Shown here one piece after another: positions 30,182 through 41,340 of a stretch of DNA of 64,000 nt. Source of the stretch: Diphasiastrum complanatum (taxonomy: Eukaryota; Streptophyta; Lycopodiopsida; Lycopodiales; Lycopodiaceae); the NCBI GenBank assembly GCA_029204225.1, contig CM055111.1:14339011-14403010 (forward strand), in the 5' to 3' direction. The notes under the pieces are model-generated. The model ran no database searches. It was not told where the DNA came from and worked only from the letters and a program-made list of their open reading frames with translations. Positions within the stretch are counted from its first letter, which is position 1, and every line of letters starts with the position of its first letter. The position numbers were made by a program, and so were the translations under genes.

Positions 30182-32301
30182 TTTGTTAGTAGAAGGAGTG
30201 TAAAGGCTTTACTCACCTCACTATATCCAACAAAAATACCTCTTCTTGAAGATGGATCCTCCTTGGTCCTATCATCGAGAGTAATGTTGACATAGCATGT
30301 GCATCCAAAGGTTCTTAGAAAGTTGACACTCGGCCTCCTCTTGAATAGCATCTCAAAAGGTGTCCTTCCATCCAAAATAGCACTCGGCCACCTATTGCAC
30401 AAGAAATTGGCACACAACAAAGCTTGATCCCAAAATGGTTTGTCAAGATTAGCACTTAACCTCATAGCTTTAGCACTTTCACATAAAGTTCTATTCTTCC
30501 TTTCAGCCACTCCATTTTGTTGTGGGGTCCTTGATGTTGTATACTCCCTCTTGATCCCATGCTCATCACAAAAGGCCTTGAACTTGTTAGATATGTACTC
30601 ACCACCATTGTCACCTCTCAAGCACTTGATCTTTGTGGAGAATTGGTTCTCCCTTGCATTCTTGAACTTGACAAAGACATCATACACTTCATCCTTGCTC
30701 TTTAGTAGATAGATCCAACAAAATCTACTAAAATCATCAATGAATGTTACATACATCTTAGCTCCACTATTGCTAATTGTAGTAAATCCATGAATATCCG
30801 AATGTACAAGTTGAAAAGGCTTTGTAGATCTAGAAATAGATCTAGTATAAGGTAATCTATGTGACTTAGACAAAGCACAAGACTCACAAACATGCTTGTC
30901 ATTACTTAAGGAACTTGGAAGACCAATCACAACCTTCTTCCTTGCCATTACCTCCAATGACTTGAAGTTGAGGTGTCCCATCCTTTTGTGCCAAACCTCT
31001 TGAATAGAAATTTGCTCCCGTGCAACACATACAACTTGGTTAGCAATAACACAAGCATCAAGTTTGAACAACTTCCCTTGCCTTTTACCTTTTCCAATCA
31101 AGACATCCTTCCTTTTGATCAAACAAGCATCTCCATCAAACTCCACCTTGAGGCCCTTACTTAGCATTTGACTCACACTAAGCAAATTCTTGGTAATAGA
31201 TGGAATAAACAAGACATCCTCCAAATGAACATTCCTATTTGTAGAGAGAGAAATAGGAATTGTGCCAATCCCTTTGATTGCATACTCACCATCATTGGCC
31301 GTGTAGATCACCCTCTTGTCATCTCCATATGCCAACAAAGAAGTGAAGTACTCTTTGTGAAAGGTCATGTGTGAACTTCCTCCACTATCAATCCACCAAG
31401 GATCTAGATCTCCATCATTAGCAAGCATACATGAAGACATCACAAAAGCATCATCATTTGCATCTTGCACATCCAAACCATCCTCATCAAGTGTAAGATT
31501 ACCTTGCTTGTCTCCTTGATCTCTCTTCTTCTTGTAGCACTCACTTGCAAAGTGTCCTTTGATGCCACAATAGAAGCATTTGAGCTTTGATCTGTCCTTC
31601 TTTTTGCCACTTGAAGAAGCATCCACTTGATCTTGCCCTTTAGACCACTTGCTTTTGGTTTTGCCCTTGAATTTGCCCTTTGTGAACATAGCATCCTCTT
31701 GAAGTGTCGATGTAGATCCACCTCTTGCTTGAAGCCTATATTCCTCATTGATCAAGATCTCTTGAAGATCCATCAAACTTGGCAAAGTCTTTTGAATAGC
31801 AATACTTTGAACAATGTTAGCATGAGCATCCAACAAGCCATTAAGAATCACTTGAATAAGTTCTCCTTCCTTAATGCTTTCATCTATGCAAGCTAACTCA
31901 TCATTCAATGCTTTCATTCTCAAAACAAAAGTACTTGGACTTTCTTCATTCTTTTGCAAACAAGAAAAGATTTGCCTTCTTAGAGTCAACACTCTAGAAG
32001 TAGACTTGGATTTATAAAGCTTCTTCAATGAATTCCAAGCTTCCAAAGATGATGTGCACTTACCAACTTCCTTGAGAAGTTCATTGGTAACATTCATCTT
32101 TATCATGTGTAGAGCCTTCTTGGCCCTCTTGTCATACCTCAATTGATCTTGTTGTGTTGCTGGTCTCTCCTCCAAACCTACAACAATATCCAAAACATCA
32201 TTCATCTCAAGAAGTGACTCCATCCTCACTTTCCATAATGAATAGTTACTTGAGGTAAGCCTATCATTGGCTTCCAACATGACTCCAATTGAGGTTTCCA
32301 T
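30178..32301 (-). CDS. gag-pol: Element D Gag-protease-integrase polyprotein (707 aa)
   Basis: Starts at ATG 32301 (METSIGVMLEANDRLTSSNY), shortly after the PBS region. In order: a copia Gag/UBN2-type capsid (YSLWKVRMESLLE ... LRMKALNDELACI) at residues ~15-190; a zinc knuckle CFYCGIKGHFASEC near 240; a protease site WWIDSGGSSHMTF near 300 (DSGG rather than the common DSGA/S); a pre-integrase zinc-binding domain (HKRMGHLNFKSLE, CESCALSKSHR); and the integrase core with DDE residues in HSDIHG, CLRGDNGGEYIS and NGVAERKNRT. It ends by frameshift at residue ~695. It would package RNA and integrate cDNA in virus-like particles. The near-identical LTRs and long intact frame imply recent activity. 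Confidence 0.92.
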   Translation of the reverse strand: METSIGVMLEANDRLTSSNYSLWKVRMESLLEMNDVLDIVVGLEERPATQQDQLRYDKRAKKALHMIKMNVTNELLKEVGKCTSSLEAWNSLKKLYKSKSTSRVLTLRRQIFSCLQKNEESPSTFVLRMKALNDELACIDESIKEGELIQVILNGLLDAHANIVQSIAIQKTLPSLMDLQEILINEEYRLQARGGSTSTLQEDAMFTKGKFKGKTKSKWSKGQDQVDASSSGKKKDRSKLKCFYCGIKGHFASECYKKKRDQGDKQGNLTLDEDGLDVQDANDDAFVMSSCMLANDGDLDPWWIDSGGSSHMTFHKEYFTSLLAYGDDKRVIYTANDGEYAIKGIGTIPISLSTNRNVHLEDVLFIPSITKNLLSVSQMLSKGLKVEFDGDACLIKRKDVLIGKGKRQGKLFKLDACVIANQVVCVAREQISIQEVWHKRMGHLNFKSLEVMARKKVVIGLPSSLSNDKHVCESCALSKSHRLPYTRSISRSTKPFQLVHSDIHGFTTISNSGAKMYVTFIDDFSRFCWIYLLKSKDEVYDVFVKFKNARENQFSTKIKCLRGDNGGEYISNKFKAFCDEHGIKREYTTSRTPQQNGVAERKNRTLCESAKAMRLSANLDKPFWDQALLCANFLCNRWPSAILDGRTPFEMLFKRRPSVNFLRTFGCTCYVNITLDDRTKEDPSSRRGIFVGYSEVSKAFTLLLLTK

Positions 32302-32878
32302 GTAGCAATGACCTAATCTTATCTTTCAACCTGTTTCAATGCACAAAGCACTCCTTTGAACAACAACAAATGCTTTCAAAAGAAATCACCAAGATTTGAA
32401 ACTATCTCACAAATTCTCTTCTAGCACTTATCCAAGCAAATCAACACATAGAATCATGGAATCTTGATCAACCTATGATCTATCCTCAATCTAATGACTT
32501 TTGCCACTTCCTAAGATTGAAATACACTCAAATGAAGTCCAGCAACCTCATCCAATCAAAATTAGGGTTTTGACAAAATCACAAAAAATTGATTATTCCA
32601 AATCTACATGCAAATGCTGAAAATTTGATATGCAATCTATAAGCCACCACTTAGGCTGAACCAATGATCCAAAAATCGGCCAAATCCAGCATGTGAATTC
32701 AAAATTTGGAATTGAACAAGTATATTGACCTATTTAGTGTTTTGATCTACAAAAGATCCAATCTACAAAAGCAAAAAATCCGATTTTGGTGTAGAATCCT
32801 CTCTAGCATGCTCTAGACTTGATATCTTCACCAAATCATTGATAGATCTGATTTCCTCCTTCATAACCTGAAACACAA

Positions 32879-32890
32879 GCTCTGATACCA
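32879..32890 (-). promoter_or_regulatory. Element D primer binding site
   Basis: Minus-strand TGGTATCAGAGC immediately inside the 5' LTR; exact match to the initiator-Met tRNA PBS used by plant copia elements. Confidence 0.95.
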
Positions 32891-33540
32891 TGTGAAAGAT
32901 TTCAGATCCTTAAGATCCAATCTACTTGAATGATCTTTGGTTAGAAAGAGAAATACACTATCAATTTCACCAATGTAGAAAAATCAGCATCTACACACAA
33001 TTTGAGATGCAAACACTAATAGAACTTGATCAAACTTGAATGAAATGATTATGTATTGTTGCTTTCCGTACAAAACCAACAAGCTACTGTATTTCACACG
33101 TGTGGATCCAAAAATAGCAAATATAGATCATTCTACACATAGAATTGCAAGCAATCACCAAGATAGTGCACCAATGGATAGTAGAACCCAAGAGAACCAT
33201 GTATAAGCATGAAATGAGATAGAGAAGAGAGAAGATGACTCTCTCCACGAGTTACATCCTTTTATAGCAGGTCCAAACCCTATTTGGCCACTTGGCTTTC
33301 CCACCAAAATGCTAACCCTACCAATTTTGGGTCTAGATTCAATGTACCCAACTTATTCAAATTGAATCTACTCAAACTCGCATTCTATCTTTCCCACACT
33401 TTCAAAAAGTGTTTATTCAAATGAAATTTAGACTAATGAACTTTGAAAAGTCAACCTCTAAGTCTAAAACAAGTTTTGGCCTCAATATGCCAAATATGGA
33501 AATATTGCAAAATGTGATGAAACTAGTTGAATCTTTCACA
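32891..33540 (-). repeat. Element D 5' LTR
   Basis: 650 bp, about 99% identical to 27532-28181. Confidence 0.93.
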
Positions 33541-33545
33541 ACCAT

Positions 33546-35418
33546 CTCTCATGCTTTTGTTGTATTTGCTAATTGTTGAATCTGAATGTTATTAGAATTG
33601 TATATTCTTATGCTTTGTGTGTGTGTATTTTTAACCTAGCAAAACTAAACAAAATTCGCAACTTAACATTACATAAATAAATTAGGTCGTAATGTTTTTG
33701 TATAGTATTCCTCCTTAACTTAACAAGTTTATACAACAAATTGAAGAGAATAAGCTCACCTGCATCCATCCACAACAACAACCCTGTAAGAACATGGGCA
33801 TTCTTGTGGGAACTACATGTGTCTACACTTATTCTCAGTTGTTATCCATTTCGCAATTTGATGTTTAAACTACAAAGTAAGGAATTTAAGTAACATCTAG
33901 AGTAAGAAGTAAAGCTTTTTCAGACTAATTTCAATCACTCCCATTTTTATCAACCATCTCAAGTACTTGCCCAGCGAACAAATATAGTCATAGGTATTCA
34001 ATAAATCAATAGTGTAAAAAAATCAATATACCCAAAAAGAGACAGATTACAGTAGAGAGGTGGAGCGAATCAGGCTGTTGAGCAAAATTTGGCAAGAAGA
34101 GGACGAAGATTTGGAGCGGATATTTGGAATCAACCAGAGCACAGCGAGCGAAAATTGGCAATCAGAGGACGGAGATTGTTGTGTATTTGCAAGCAGCCAG
34201 TGGACGTTCCGGCTTTTTATTCTCTATTTTTCTCTATTCTTTGTCTTTCTTGCGACAAAAGCAAAGAGTTTTCAGGTATTTATGTGAAGTTCATCTCCAT
34301 CTCTATATGCATGTCTTGTGAGAAGTGTAATCATAGCTTGTAAATTGAAGAGTTGAAATGGAGCTATTTTGGAATGGGGCGTTAATCTCAAAACTGAAAT
34401 CTGTTTTTTGGGAAAACATGTATTAACAATTGTTAGTATATAGAGTCCAAGTCTGTATTAAAACTTGCATGAGCCACTACATGTGAACAAGTAGTGCATT
34501 CGTCTGCCAAAACAGACTCAATTTTTTGTATGTCTATCCTATGCCTATATGTACTCTGTCGATCATTTGAGATCTGTTTGCATAACTTTTCTGGTGACAA
34601 AGGAGTCAACAAATAGCGACTACTCTGGATTGTGCATAGAATGCACGCTTCCATCGAAGCTTCCGAGCTCCATCTGTCCATTACGGGTCACATGATCGTT
34701 TTAGATCGTAAATTGTTTTTATCATGTTATTGTCGTTGCTCCAGATCCCATAGGTTACTGGTCTGAACGCCTCTTCTGATACTCCTATTTCAAGAGGCCA
34801 AGAAGGTCCATAACAATAATAGTAATAGTAAGCTCACACACCACTTACGTCAACAGCCCACCTTGAGTTTGCCTTTATTTGTTCTAGAGTTTTACGAAGA
34901 CTGTGTTTTGCACAAAGAGTGCACTTGGAAAGAAATCCTTTTACCATCTAACACAAAAATTGTTGAACCTTTTTTTGGCTAGGCTTTTTAGTGACTTATG
35001 GGCCCGAAGCCAATCGGCTTTATAATGAGATAGCTTAATTTTATTTCTTTCTCTCTCCACGCGACTCAAATTTTTATAAAGACTCCTTTTCATATACATT
35101 CCAACGTAAGGTGATGCAATAGTCAATATAATTTTTTTTTAATTTTTGCAAGCTAATATTCATATTATAGGTGGTTGTCGATTTAAAAGTAGTTGTATGG
35201 TCATTTTAGATTAACAATAGATTATATTGGCCTGGACCTTGTTAAAAGTTCACTATGGGCAAAGCAAAATATGTATTAAAGCTTAGAGTCAAACTAATTA
35301 TTCATAGAAACTTAAATTTAAAACACTTAATAATGTAAATGAAAATGAAAACTTACAGTTTGACCTTCAATAGCTTTTGATAAGCTCGTAACCTATAAAA
35401 GACTGAAATATATAGGTT
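33546..35418. other. Unassigned region; relic continuation and possible exon-like frames
   Basis: 33546-33800 probably continues the old copia hit by D, but motifs are too weak to call. Plus-strand frames at 34060-34343 overlap in all three phases. One (MERIRLLSKIWQEEDEDLER) looks exon-like but lacks a second supporting exon. The minus-strand frame 34433-34681 is not recognised. 34950-35400 is A+T-rich with nothing visible. Confidence 0.4.
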
Positions 35419-36094
35419 GTAAAAACACATGATTATTATTATTATTAGGTGATATCAAAATTTTAGGGTCTTTTTCAAATGGATGATACGTTTGGCAAGT
35501 TCTGGATGAGATGAGACACCACTTTCAATCTTAGTGCAAAATATGTTATCTATCATAATCATTCCGAGTTTTAACTTTCAAATTTAAAAGTTAGAACAAT
35601 TGAACTTGTCTCCCTTTTCACTTACTGGCTTAAGAAATTACTTCGTTAAAGTTATCTATAATTAATGGAAAATAACATTTGCATGTACTGACCAATTCCC
35701 TATTTGGCCAAAGTCAAATTCTTTGTAGGATTGTCAACCTAGGAATCTTTTGTTAGAAGAATCTATAATCATCTTCATTTACTCAATGATTGTTCATACA
35801 ATAGAGTATCATGTACAAATAGCTTACGCCATTTAATTTCATAGAGTGGTATAAGATTTGTTTCTATAGATAGATATAAAACATACAATCAAATAATATT
35901 TGACACAAGCTCTCATTCATAATCGAACTCTTTATGCTATATTCATAATCAAGTACAAAAAATAATATTGTAAAAACATGATTACTATTATTATTAACTA
36001 ATATCAAAATTTTGGGGTCTTTTTCTGATGGATGATAGATTTGGCAATCTTTGGATGAGAGTGAGACATTATTGTCAATCTTAGTACTAAATAG
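35419..36094 (+). repeat. Pair of ~125-bp direct repeats about 550 bp apart
   Basis: 35419-35543 and 35970-36094 share tgtaaaaaca, a TTA/ATT run, atcaaaattttrgggtcttt, ggatgatag/c, tttggcaa and caatcttagt with scattered differences. They could be a local duplication or ends of a small decayed element. No terminal motif was found. Confidence 0.65.
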
Positions 36095-36865
36095 GTTTGT
36101 TTGGATCATTGTATGTGGGTCTAATCAGCGGACTAGGGCCAGCTGTATGTATGACGATACAATCAAGAAACACACGTCTTGTCAATGACAAGCTTCACAT
36201 ACGTGAAGTTATTTTCCATAGGAAAAGAAATTTCTTTTTAGTTATCGATTTACTAGTTGTGATAATAGAAGCAATGTTCTATTGTATCAAACTCAGAATT
36301 ATAAACTATTGCAAAACTTCGATAACTATTGTTGAGGTAATGTAACGAAAGGAAACAACTTATTACAATAACAAAACGAATTGAATAATCAACAAAAGTA
36401 AGTCATCTTTGAATATGAATCAATTTCAGATATATAGAATATAGAATATCATTTGGAAAAACAATGTGTGAGCTTTGTAGACTATTTGATATATGTTATG
36501 GCAATTTGCAATTGGCAATTTCGAATTTCATTTTTCATATGGCATTGGCGTTATCTCTCGTTATTTATTTTGATAGTCGAAATCATATCAAAAAAATTTT
36601 ATGCTTTGGCATAAGGCGAATAATATCAATCCCTAATCAATATCCAATAGAACTAACTTCAACAAAAAAAAAAATAAGTCTTATCTGCTTAGAATTGAAA
36701 ATATACGACTGATTGTTTCATAAAAAAATGGAATTACGAATGAAACGAACATTAACTGAAAGACGTAGAGTCACGAAAGAAAACATTTTTGAAAGAAAAA
36801 AAATCAATCTATGTCATATGTCGACGGATTGAATATAATATCAAGATTTGTGAAAAATCATTTGT

Positions 36866-37399
36866 ATGGAAATTATCGGACAAATGAAATGTTGTTCTAC
36901 ATGTGGAAGTACGAATTTCTTCAAGAAAGAACATAATAAGAAGTTTCGAAATTCGAATGAAAACGTCCCACCTTATGCAATAGCTAATACTTTTTTTTTA
37001 TGGAAATATACATATACAAATGAGGAACAAAAACAGTGGTGTATATGCGATTTATATAAAACTTATCCAGATCGAATAAAATACATAGTATTTTCTTTGC
37101 CTACGTATATGCGTTCTCTTTTTAAGATTGACGTGTCACATTTACAATTGTTATCCATAATAGATATTTCAGTAGATGTGACTCGACGCATAAACTCGTT
37201 CGTGATAGGACAACTTGAAAAAAAATCGCTTTGCGACAATCTGATTGCTTGCAATTCGAATAGATATACGAATGATAAAGAAGAATTAGAAAATGTGTTA
37301 CGACAGAATATTTTGCATAATTCAATATTAAGGACTTTTTTGAGCATATATGAATATAGTGCCGAAACTCAAGTGTTACCGTTTATATCATTAGCTTAG
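36866..37399 (+). CDS. Helitron-like N-terminal protein fragment, 177 aa
   Basis: Starts ATG 36866. The N-terminus has a CxxC pair (KCCSTCGSTNFFKKE), then NVPPYAIANTFFLWKY. This resembles the P-x-ALAN-x-LW segment seen upstream of the replication domain in many Helitron-encoded proteins. Next come QWCICDLYKTYPDRIKY and LPTYMRSLFKIDVSHLQLLS. It ends at TAG 37397-37399, and the next frame begins 42 bases later. Together with the downstream LFPFG fragment, the arrangement suggests a broken Helitron protein. Similarity is by motif pattern only, so the assignment is moderate. Confidence 0.42.
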   Translation: MEIIGQMKCCSTCGSTNFFKKEHNKKFRNSNENVPPYAIANTFFLWKYTYTNEEQKQWCICDLYKTYPDRIKYIVFSLPTYMRSLFKIDVSHLQLLSIIDISVDVTRRINSFVIGQLEKKSLCDNLIACNSNRYTNDKEELENVLRQNILHNSILRTFLSIYEYSAETQVLPFISLA

Positions 37400-37441
37400 T
37401 TTCAAGAAATATTAAAAACTGAAGTACATGAGTTTGAAAAC

Positions 37442-37702
37442 ATGGAAATAAATCCATTCGAACGACTATATATATTATTGCAAGACGTAATGCCTTGCAG
37501 CAGAAGACAAAATATCCAAAAAGATGACATATATACGTATTCGAATTCACGGATTAGAACAAGAACGCATGAACGAAAAAAAACATCGATGTTTAGAACA
37601 AAAGTTTCTGGATTGCCATTAATGACTGAACAAAAACAATTCATCACATTAGAAAATGCAATTTTCCCATTTTTGTTTCCATTTGGCATATTATTTTTAT
37701 AA
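37442..37702 (+). pseudogene. Helitron-like fragment with ENAIFPFLFPFG motif
   Basis: 86 codons from ATG 37442 (MEINPFERLYILLQDVMPCS). The C-terminus reads ITLENAIFPFLFPFGILFL, close to the FPxLFPxGxGG motif that opens the Helitron replication-initiator domain. The frame stops at 37700-37702. Just beyond, after cag at 37720, another frame reads GFLKHFYKLFSILIPD. A ~33-bp insertion or lost splice may therefore separate parts of one protein. Confidence 0.4.
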
Positions 37703-37874
37703 CACATTTCAAATTTGCAGGATTTTTGAAACACTTTTATAAACTATTTTCTATTCTGATCCCGGATTCGATCAAGACAAACAAGACGGCGATACAACAT
37801 TTCAAAGTGCACTCTGATAAAAGTTATTATGCAATTCGTAACCTATATTTCGGTTACAACATTGCTTTTTCAGA

Positions 37875-38105
37875 TTGGAAAACAATGTCTCAACAGAATT
37901 AAATGCTATCAACATAGATTTAGGGAGACAACTTGGCCATCTCTCTGACACCGGAGTTCGATTGACAGACGGTCCTATCACGATTGAAAACGTTCTGAAA
38001 ATCTTAGAACAAGTACCAACACATCGATTACGACGACAACTGACACGCATCAGGTTCATGTCTTTTATTGATTTTACTACTCAATTTGTTTATACCCAAA
38101 TGTAA
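37875..38105 (+). CDS. Hypothetical 76-codon frame
   Basis: The frame from 37875 to TAA 38103-38105 includes GRQLGHLSDTGVRLTDGPIT and ILEQVPTHRLRRQL. No family recognised. The composition matches neighbouring frames of the A+T-rich island, so it is probably part of the same unit. Confidence 0.3.
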   Translation: MENNVSTELNAINIDLGRQLGHLSDTGVRLTDGPITIENVLKILEQVPTHRLRRQLTRIRFMSFIDFTTQFVYTQM

Positions 38106-38310
38106 ATACAACCTTGCAACTAACAAATAACAGGTGATAACTCTCGAATCTCCACAACCGATATCGCGACGATCTTCTTCTAGCAAAGAGGTATGGCAAA
38201 TTAACGCTATTTTTTTGCTCTAAATAGATCTTCTTGTATCATTTAGAAAAACCCTATTAATTCTCACTATTCTTCGCAGGATCTGACACTGCCACTGCAC
38301 CGAAACGCCT

Positions 38311-38556
38311 ATGAGGCAATTCTTCACAATCTACAAAATAGTATCGCGAATAGGCAAATCAATTTATGTCGGTCAAACAACAGATTTTGATAGACACATG
38401 CGACAACATGCTCATAGACCACCAAAAGGAATGACCTACGACAAAGCTCGCGACAAATTTTTCGATCATTATGAAGCTCAGATATTAGAAATTGTTACTG
38501 ACTCTTCAATTGCAGATAGATTAGAAAAAGTCTATATCAAATTGTTTAGATCTTAA
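38311..38556 (+). CDS. Small GIY-YIG endonuclease, 81 aa
   Basis: From ATG 38311 to TAA 38554-38556. The whole protein is a GIY-YIG nuclease domain: TIYKI (residues 6-10, GIY strand), YVGQT (19-23, YIG strand), the conserved Arg28 in FDRHMRQH, and Glu72 in RLEKVYIKLF as metal ligand. All expected catalytic positions are present, so the fold may be functional. GIY-YIG domains occur in homing endonucleases, Penelope-like retroelements and large DNA viruses. As a free-standing ORF after Helitron-like fragments, the partner here is unclear. A weak acceptor (ttcgcag) at 38273-38279 suggests it could also be a terminal exon. Confidence 0.72.
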   Translation: MRQFFTIYKIVSRIGKSIYVGQTTDFDRHMRQHAHRPPKGMTYDKARDKFFDHYEAQILEIVTDSSIADRLEKVYIKLFRS

Positions 38557-38560
38557 AAAA

Positions 38561-39156
38561 TGCGAGTTTGTAATAAGTCGTCCATCGCTCTCGCATAAAT
38601 ATTGGTATTTGAAACGTCGATCTTATATTTGAAAATTTTGGCACATTTTATTAATTTCCAATTTTAATATAAATTCATATCTTTCGTTCAATTACGTATG
38701 CATTGTTCTGTGATATTTTGAATAACTTTCTATTTTTCCTTTCAAACCCAATTGAACACATTGCCATTCCCACTGTAAATCATTCACAAAATATAATCAG
38801 CTACTAAATGTTTCAATTCCAACATTGTTTTTCATCAGCTTCCATTTGAAATGTTTCCGTTTTCTTAAAAAAACTCAAAACACAATTTCATAATTACTAA
38901 CTATGCAATTACAGATACATTCTTTCTTGAAAATCACATTCGGTGTTTAGTAAACACATAAATAATGTTGTTCTGATTCGTTATTTCATGTCCCTTTTTA
39001 AAATGCAAGTTTTTTTAACTTACAAAATAACGATATGAAACATCCATAGATCGAATACGAAAACCAGATAAATCGAATACAAAATTCAATCATAATTAAG
39101 ACATGCGCTTTTTACAATCGTTGTTTGACTCGAATCTGGACAAAATTGCGTAGCTA
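38561..39156. other. Unassigned A+T-rich region
   Basis: No open frame of note. It separates the nuclease ORF from the tandem gene duplication. Confidence 0.5.
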
Positions 39157-39370
39157 GTTTGAGAGATGGGGATGCTGGCAAACTTAGACGTACTAATGAG
39201 AATATAATAGCAAAATCGTCAAAACAAGGAGTTGTAGCCTTTACGTACTTTTGTGCTTTTGCATGCATGCATGCATGCATGCAATACATCCTTGATGTGC
39301 TTTTGCCTTTGCTTTTGCCTTTGCTTTTACTGCTCTTCCTCACTCGTCCTCAGGAGTGCCATTGGGTGCT

Positions 39371-39379
39371 CTATTTAAT
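39371..39379 (+). promoter_or_regulatory. TATA box, gene copy 1
   Basis: ctatttaat, preceded by agtgccattgggtgct; conserved at 41799 in copy 2. A TGCA/GCAT run (39261-39282) lies upstream. Confidence 0.6.
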
Positions 39380-39663
39380 TTGACTTCACCATTGCTGTCA
39401 CTGCATATCTCGAGTCTCGATTCTCGGCATAACACCAATATATATCATTCCACCACTATCTATTCAAGTACTACAATAACAATATCGCATCACCTCATTG
39501 CCTGCTGCGCCATGCTCATCAGCAGCAGCTACCTGTATCCTGCTCTCATGTGCTACAGCATCACATCCTATAAGCTCACTTTCAAAAGCAGAAGAATTGG
39601 GCAGTATCGATTATAAGCGTTTGTCTCCTATCTTGTTGCAGGTCAGTCACAATACAATCGTTG

Positions 39664-40959
39664 TTGGCTCCTTGCGGTGGAAATGATAGATGCTTCTGTA
39701 ATTCGGCAAAGGCTTTTCTCTCATTCTTTAGTAACTAATCCATCAGCACATCTACTTTAGTCTATTTTTTCTAAAAAGTTCTATTGTCACGATTAATCGT
39801 TGCTGGTAGAAACTGTTGTCGGCAGAGCTTTCCGCAAAATCGTTCTTATGATTTCCGTTAGCACAAAACCGATCAAAATAGTGAAATTTATGCAGCTTCA
39901 TAGATATGAAAATTTACATGTAAGTTGCGGTGAACTACAGTTGAATAAGTCTTGTAGTTCATGTCACTGTATTTCTGTTGAAGATTTTAGGCTACAAAGC
40001 AAAAGAACATTCGCAACTTTTACTACTGATGTTATCTTGAATTCCCAGATCACCTTAGTCATGATCGAATCTGACAACTAATTTACGTTGGAACCTCTGT
40101 TGATTTAAGTCCTTGGCCTTGTCACGACTCACTACCATGAAGTTCTAAGAATTGCGAAATTGTTCACTTACGTCTTTAAGAGTACTAACAGAATTAAAGT
40201 TTCATGTGCTGTCCGATGTATTTCCAATGGGAGGAAGCATGACACTTTGTTTTTATGTGGTACAGAAGCTGTTACAAAGGAGACGAACACGAGTCAATTT
40301 GATTAGTTCTCAATCCGAAGACACGGCAATTTACTATATAAAATACAGTCACCTAGTGCTGAGTTACTGACCATTAAGACTAGGTTTGAGGAAACGGGTA
40401 ATTTCTTTTGAATAGCGGGTGTCTTGTGTCTTTGATGGCTCAGTTTATTAAGCAAAACGAGGTCGTAGACAGTAAGGTTGCTCATGTTCAATCTCATACA
40501 CCCCATTTTCGAGGCACTTGTCACTTGACAGTTCAAAGCGAGGTTTCTGATTCCTCCTCATGCAAGAAGGAACATCCTGACATAGCGAACAGGCTGAAAA
40601 AAGAGAGAGAATTGTTGCCTGCAGCAGGAGAGTGTGACTACAAACGCCCTCCCATGAAGGCTTGCTATCGAGGAGAAAAAGAAGAAATGGACACGAGACA
40701 TCCCAGAGCTCAATCATGGTTCTCTCCTTACACCCGCATTTCTTCAAATTCGGAGGCTACATCCTCATCTTATCTCTCAACGATCCAAAGCCAGCAGCTT
40801 GCTGATGAAAACCCATTCTCATTATTTGCCTACCCATTTGGGCATATGAAAATCAATGTCAATGGCGAGAGTGTGCGGAATGCAGAAGCAGTGGGACATC
40901 ATGCGTTCTCACATATGGATCAACTTTTTGGGCCTGAGTCTCGCTCAATATACAAATAG
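39664..40959 (+). pseudogene. Tandem gene copy 1, unknown function, start codon lost
   Basis: A conserved 5' acceptor (ttgttgcag, 39641) precedes a first coding exon whose ATG in copy 2 is TTG here (39664-39666). Further conserved segments are SCSSCHCISVEDFRL (around 39946-39990) and QRRRTR (around 40280). The last exon runs from about 40411 to TAG 40957-40959: MAQFIKQNEVVDSK, AQSWFSPYTRISSNSEATSS, and the C-terminus NGESVRNAEAVGHHAF ... FGPESRSIYK. This last exon is intact here, unlike in copy 2. I do not recognise the protein. It looks soluble, with Cys-rich N-terminal pieces and a Ser-rich C-terminus. Exon boundaries are inferred. Confidence 0.45.
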
Positions 40960-41340
40960 TCAGACCATCTAAGAAGAAATAGAGCACCTATATTGTTGGA
41001 CTAATTGTATGGTACATTTATATATTTGTTAGGAACTTATCAGCTAGCATTCCTTTTAAATGATCTAAGGTACTTGCAGCAACTTTTCTCAGATTCCCAC
41101 ACATACATTTCACTTTAGTTGCAATTTCAGGTTGCATTGACAAGCAATAGCATCGATAGTTAATGCTTATTTTAATTCACGGTACAAAGCAGACTATGAC
41201 TCCTTTCTCATGATGCCTCGTTTTTTTTGTGGCTTCTGTCTACATTTCCCTATTAGAGGTTTTTGTTTCAGGCCAAATTTTATACGGCCAATTTTAAAAC
41301 AAAGAGACTCTCATATTTGGTATTTAAAATGTAGTTAGGC

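Larger units (their letters stand above)
27532..33540 (-). mobile_element. Element D: full-length, recent, non-autonomous Ty1/copia (6,009 bp)
   Basis: LTRs of 650 bp at 27532-28181 and 32891-33540 (TGTGAAAG...CTTTCACA) differ at only about five positions by my reading. They are flanked by a perfect 5-bp target duplication ACCAT (27527-27531, 33541-33545). PBS TGGTATCAGAGC at 32879-32890 is exact, and a polypurine tract AAGAGGGAG (28182-28190, minus) abuts the 3' LTR. In minus order the interior has gag, protease, integrase, the first ~30 residues of the RT region, about 1.06 kb of unrelated sequence, and RNase H. With no RT, insertion required an enzyme supplied in trans. It is the youngest element in the window. 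Confidence 0.93.
36420..38560 (+). mobile_element. A+T-rich island with Helitron-like protein fragments and a GIY-YIG nuclease
   Basis: This 2.1-kb stretch is visibly richer in A and T and in CGA/AAT words than its flanks. It carries consecutive plus-strand frames listed below. The order is Cys-motif N-terminal protein, a fragment with LFPFG, an unknown 76-codon frame, and a GIY-YIG nuclease. No Rep (HUH) or Pif1 helicase domain is present, so if it is a Helitron or helentron it is truncated. A fragment of an integrated large DNA virus is an alternative. Ends were not found. Confidence 0.45.

Noticed and set aside
30440-31896. Plus-strand ORFs across element D (30440, 30973, 31168, 31627)
   Set aside because: Antisense shadows of the intact gag-protease-integrase frame.
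36420-38560. Confident call of an endogenous large DNA virus or of an autonomous Helitron
   Set aside because: No capsid, polymerase, Rep or helicase domain is visible; only motif-level resemblance, so both stay as hypotheses.
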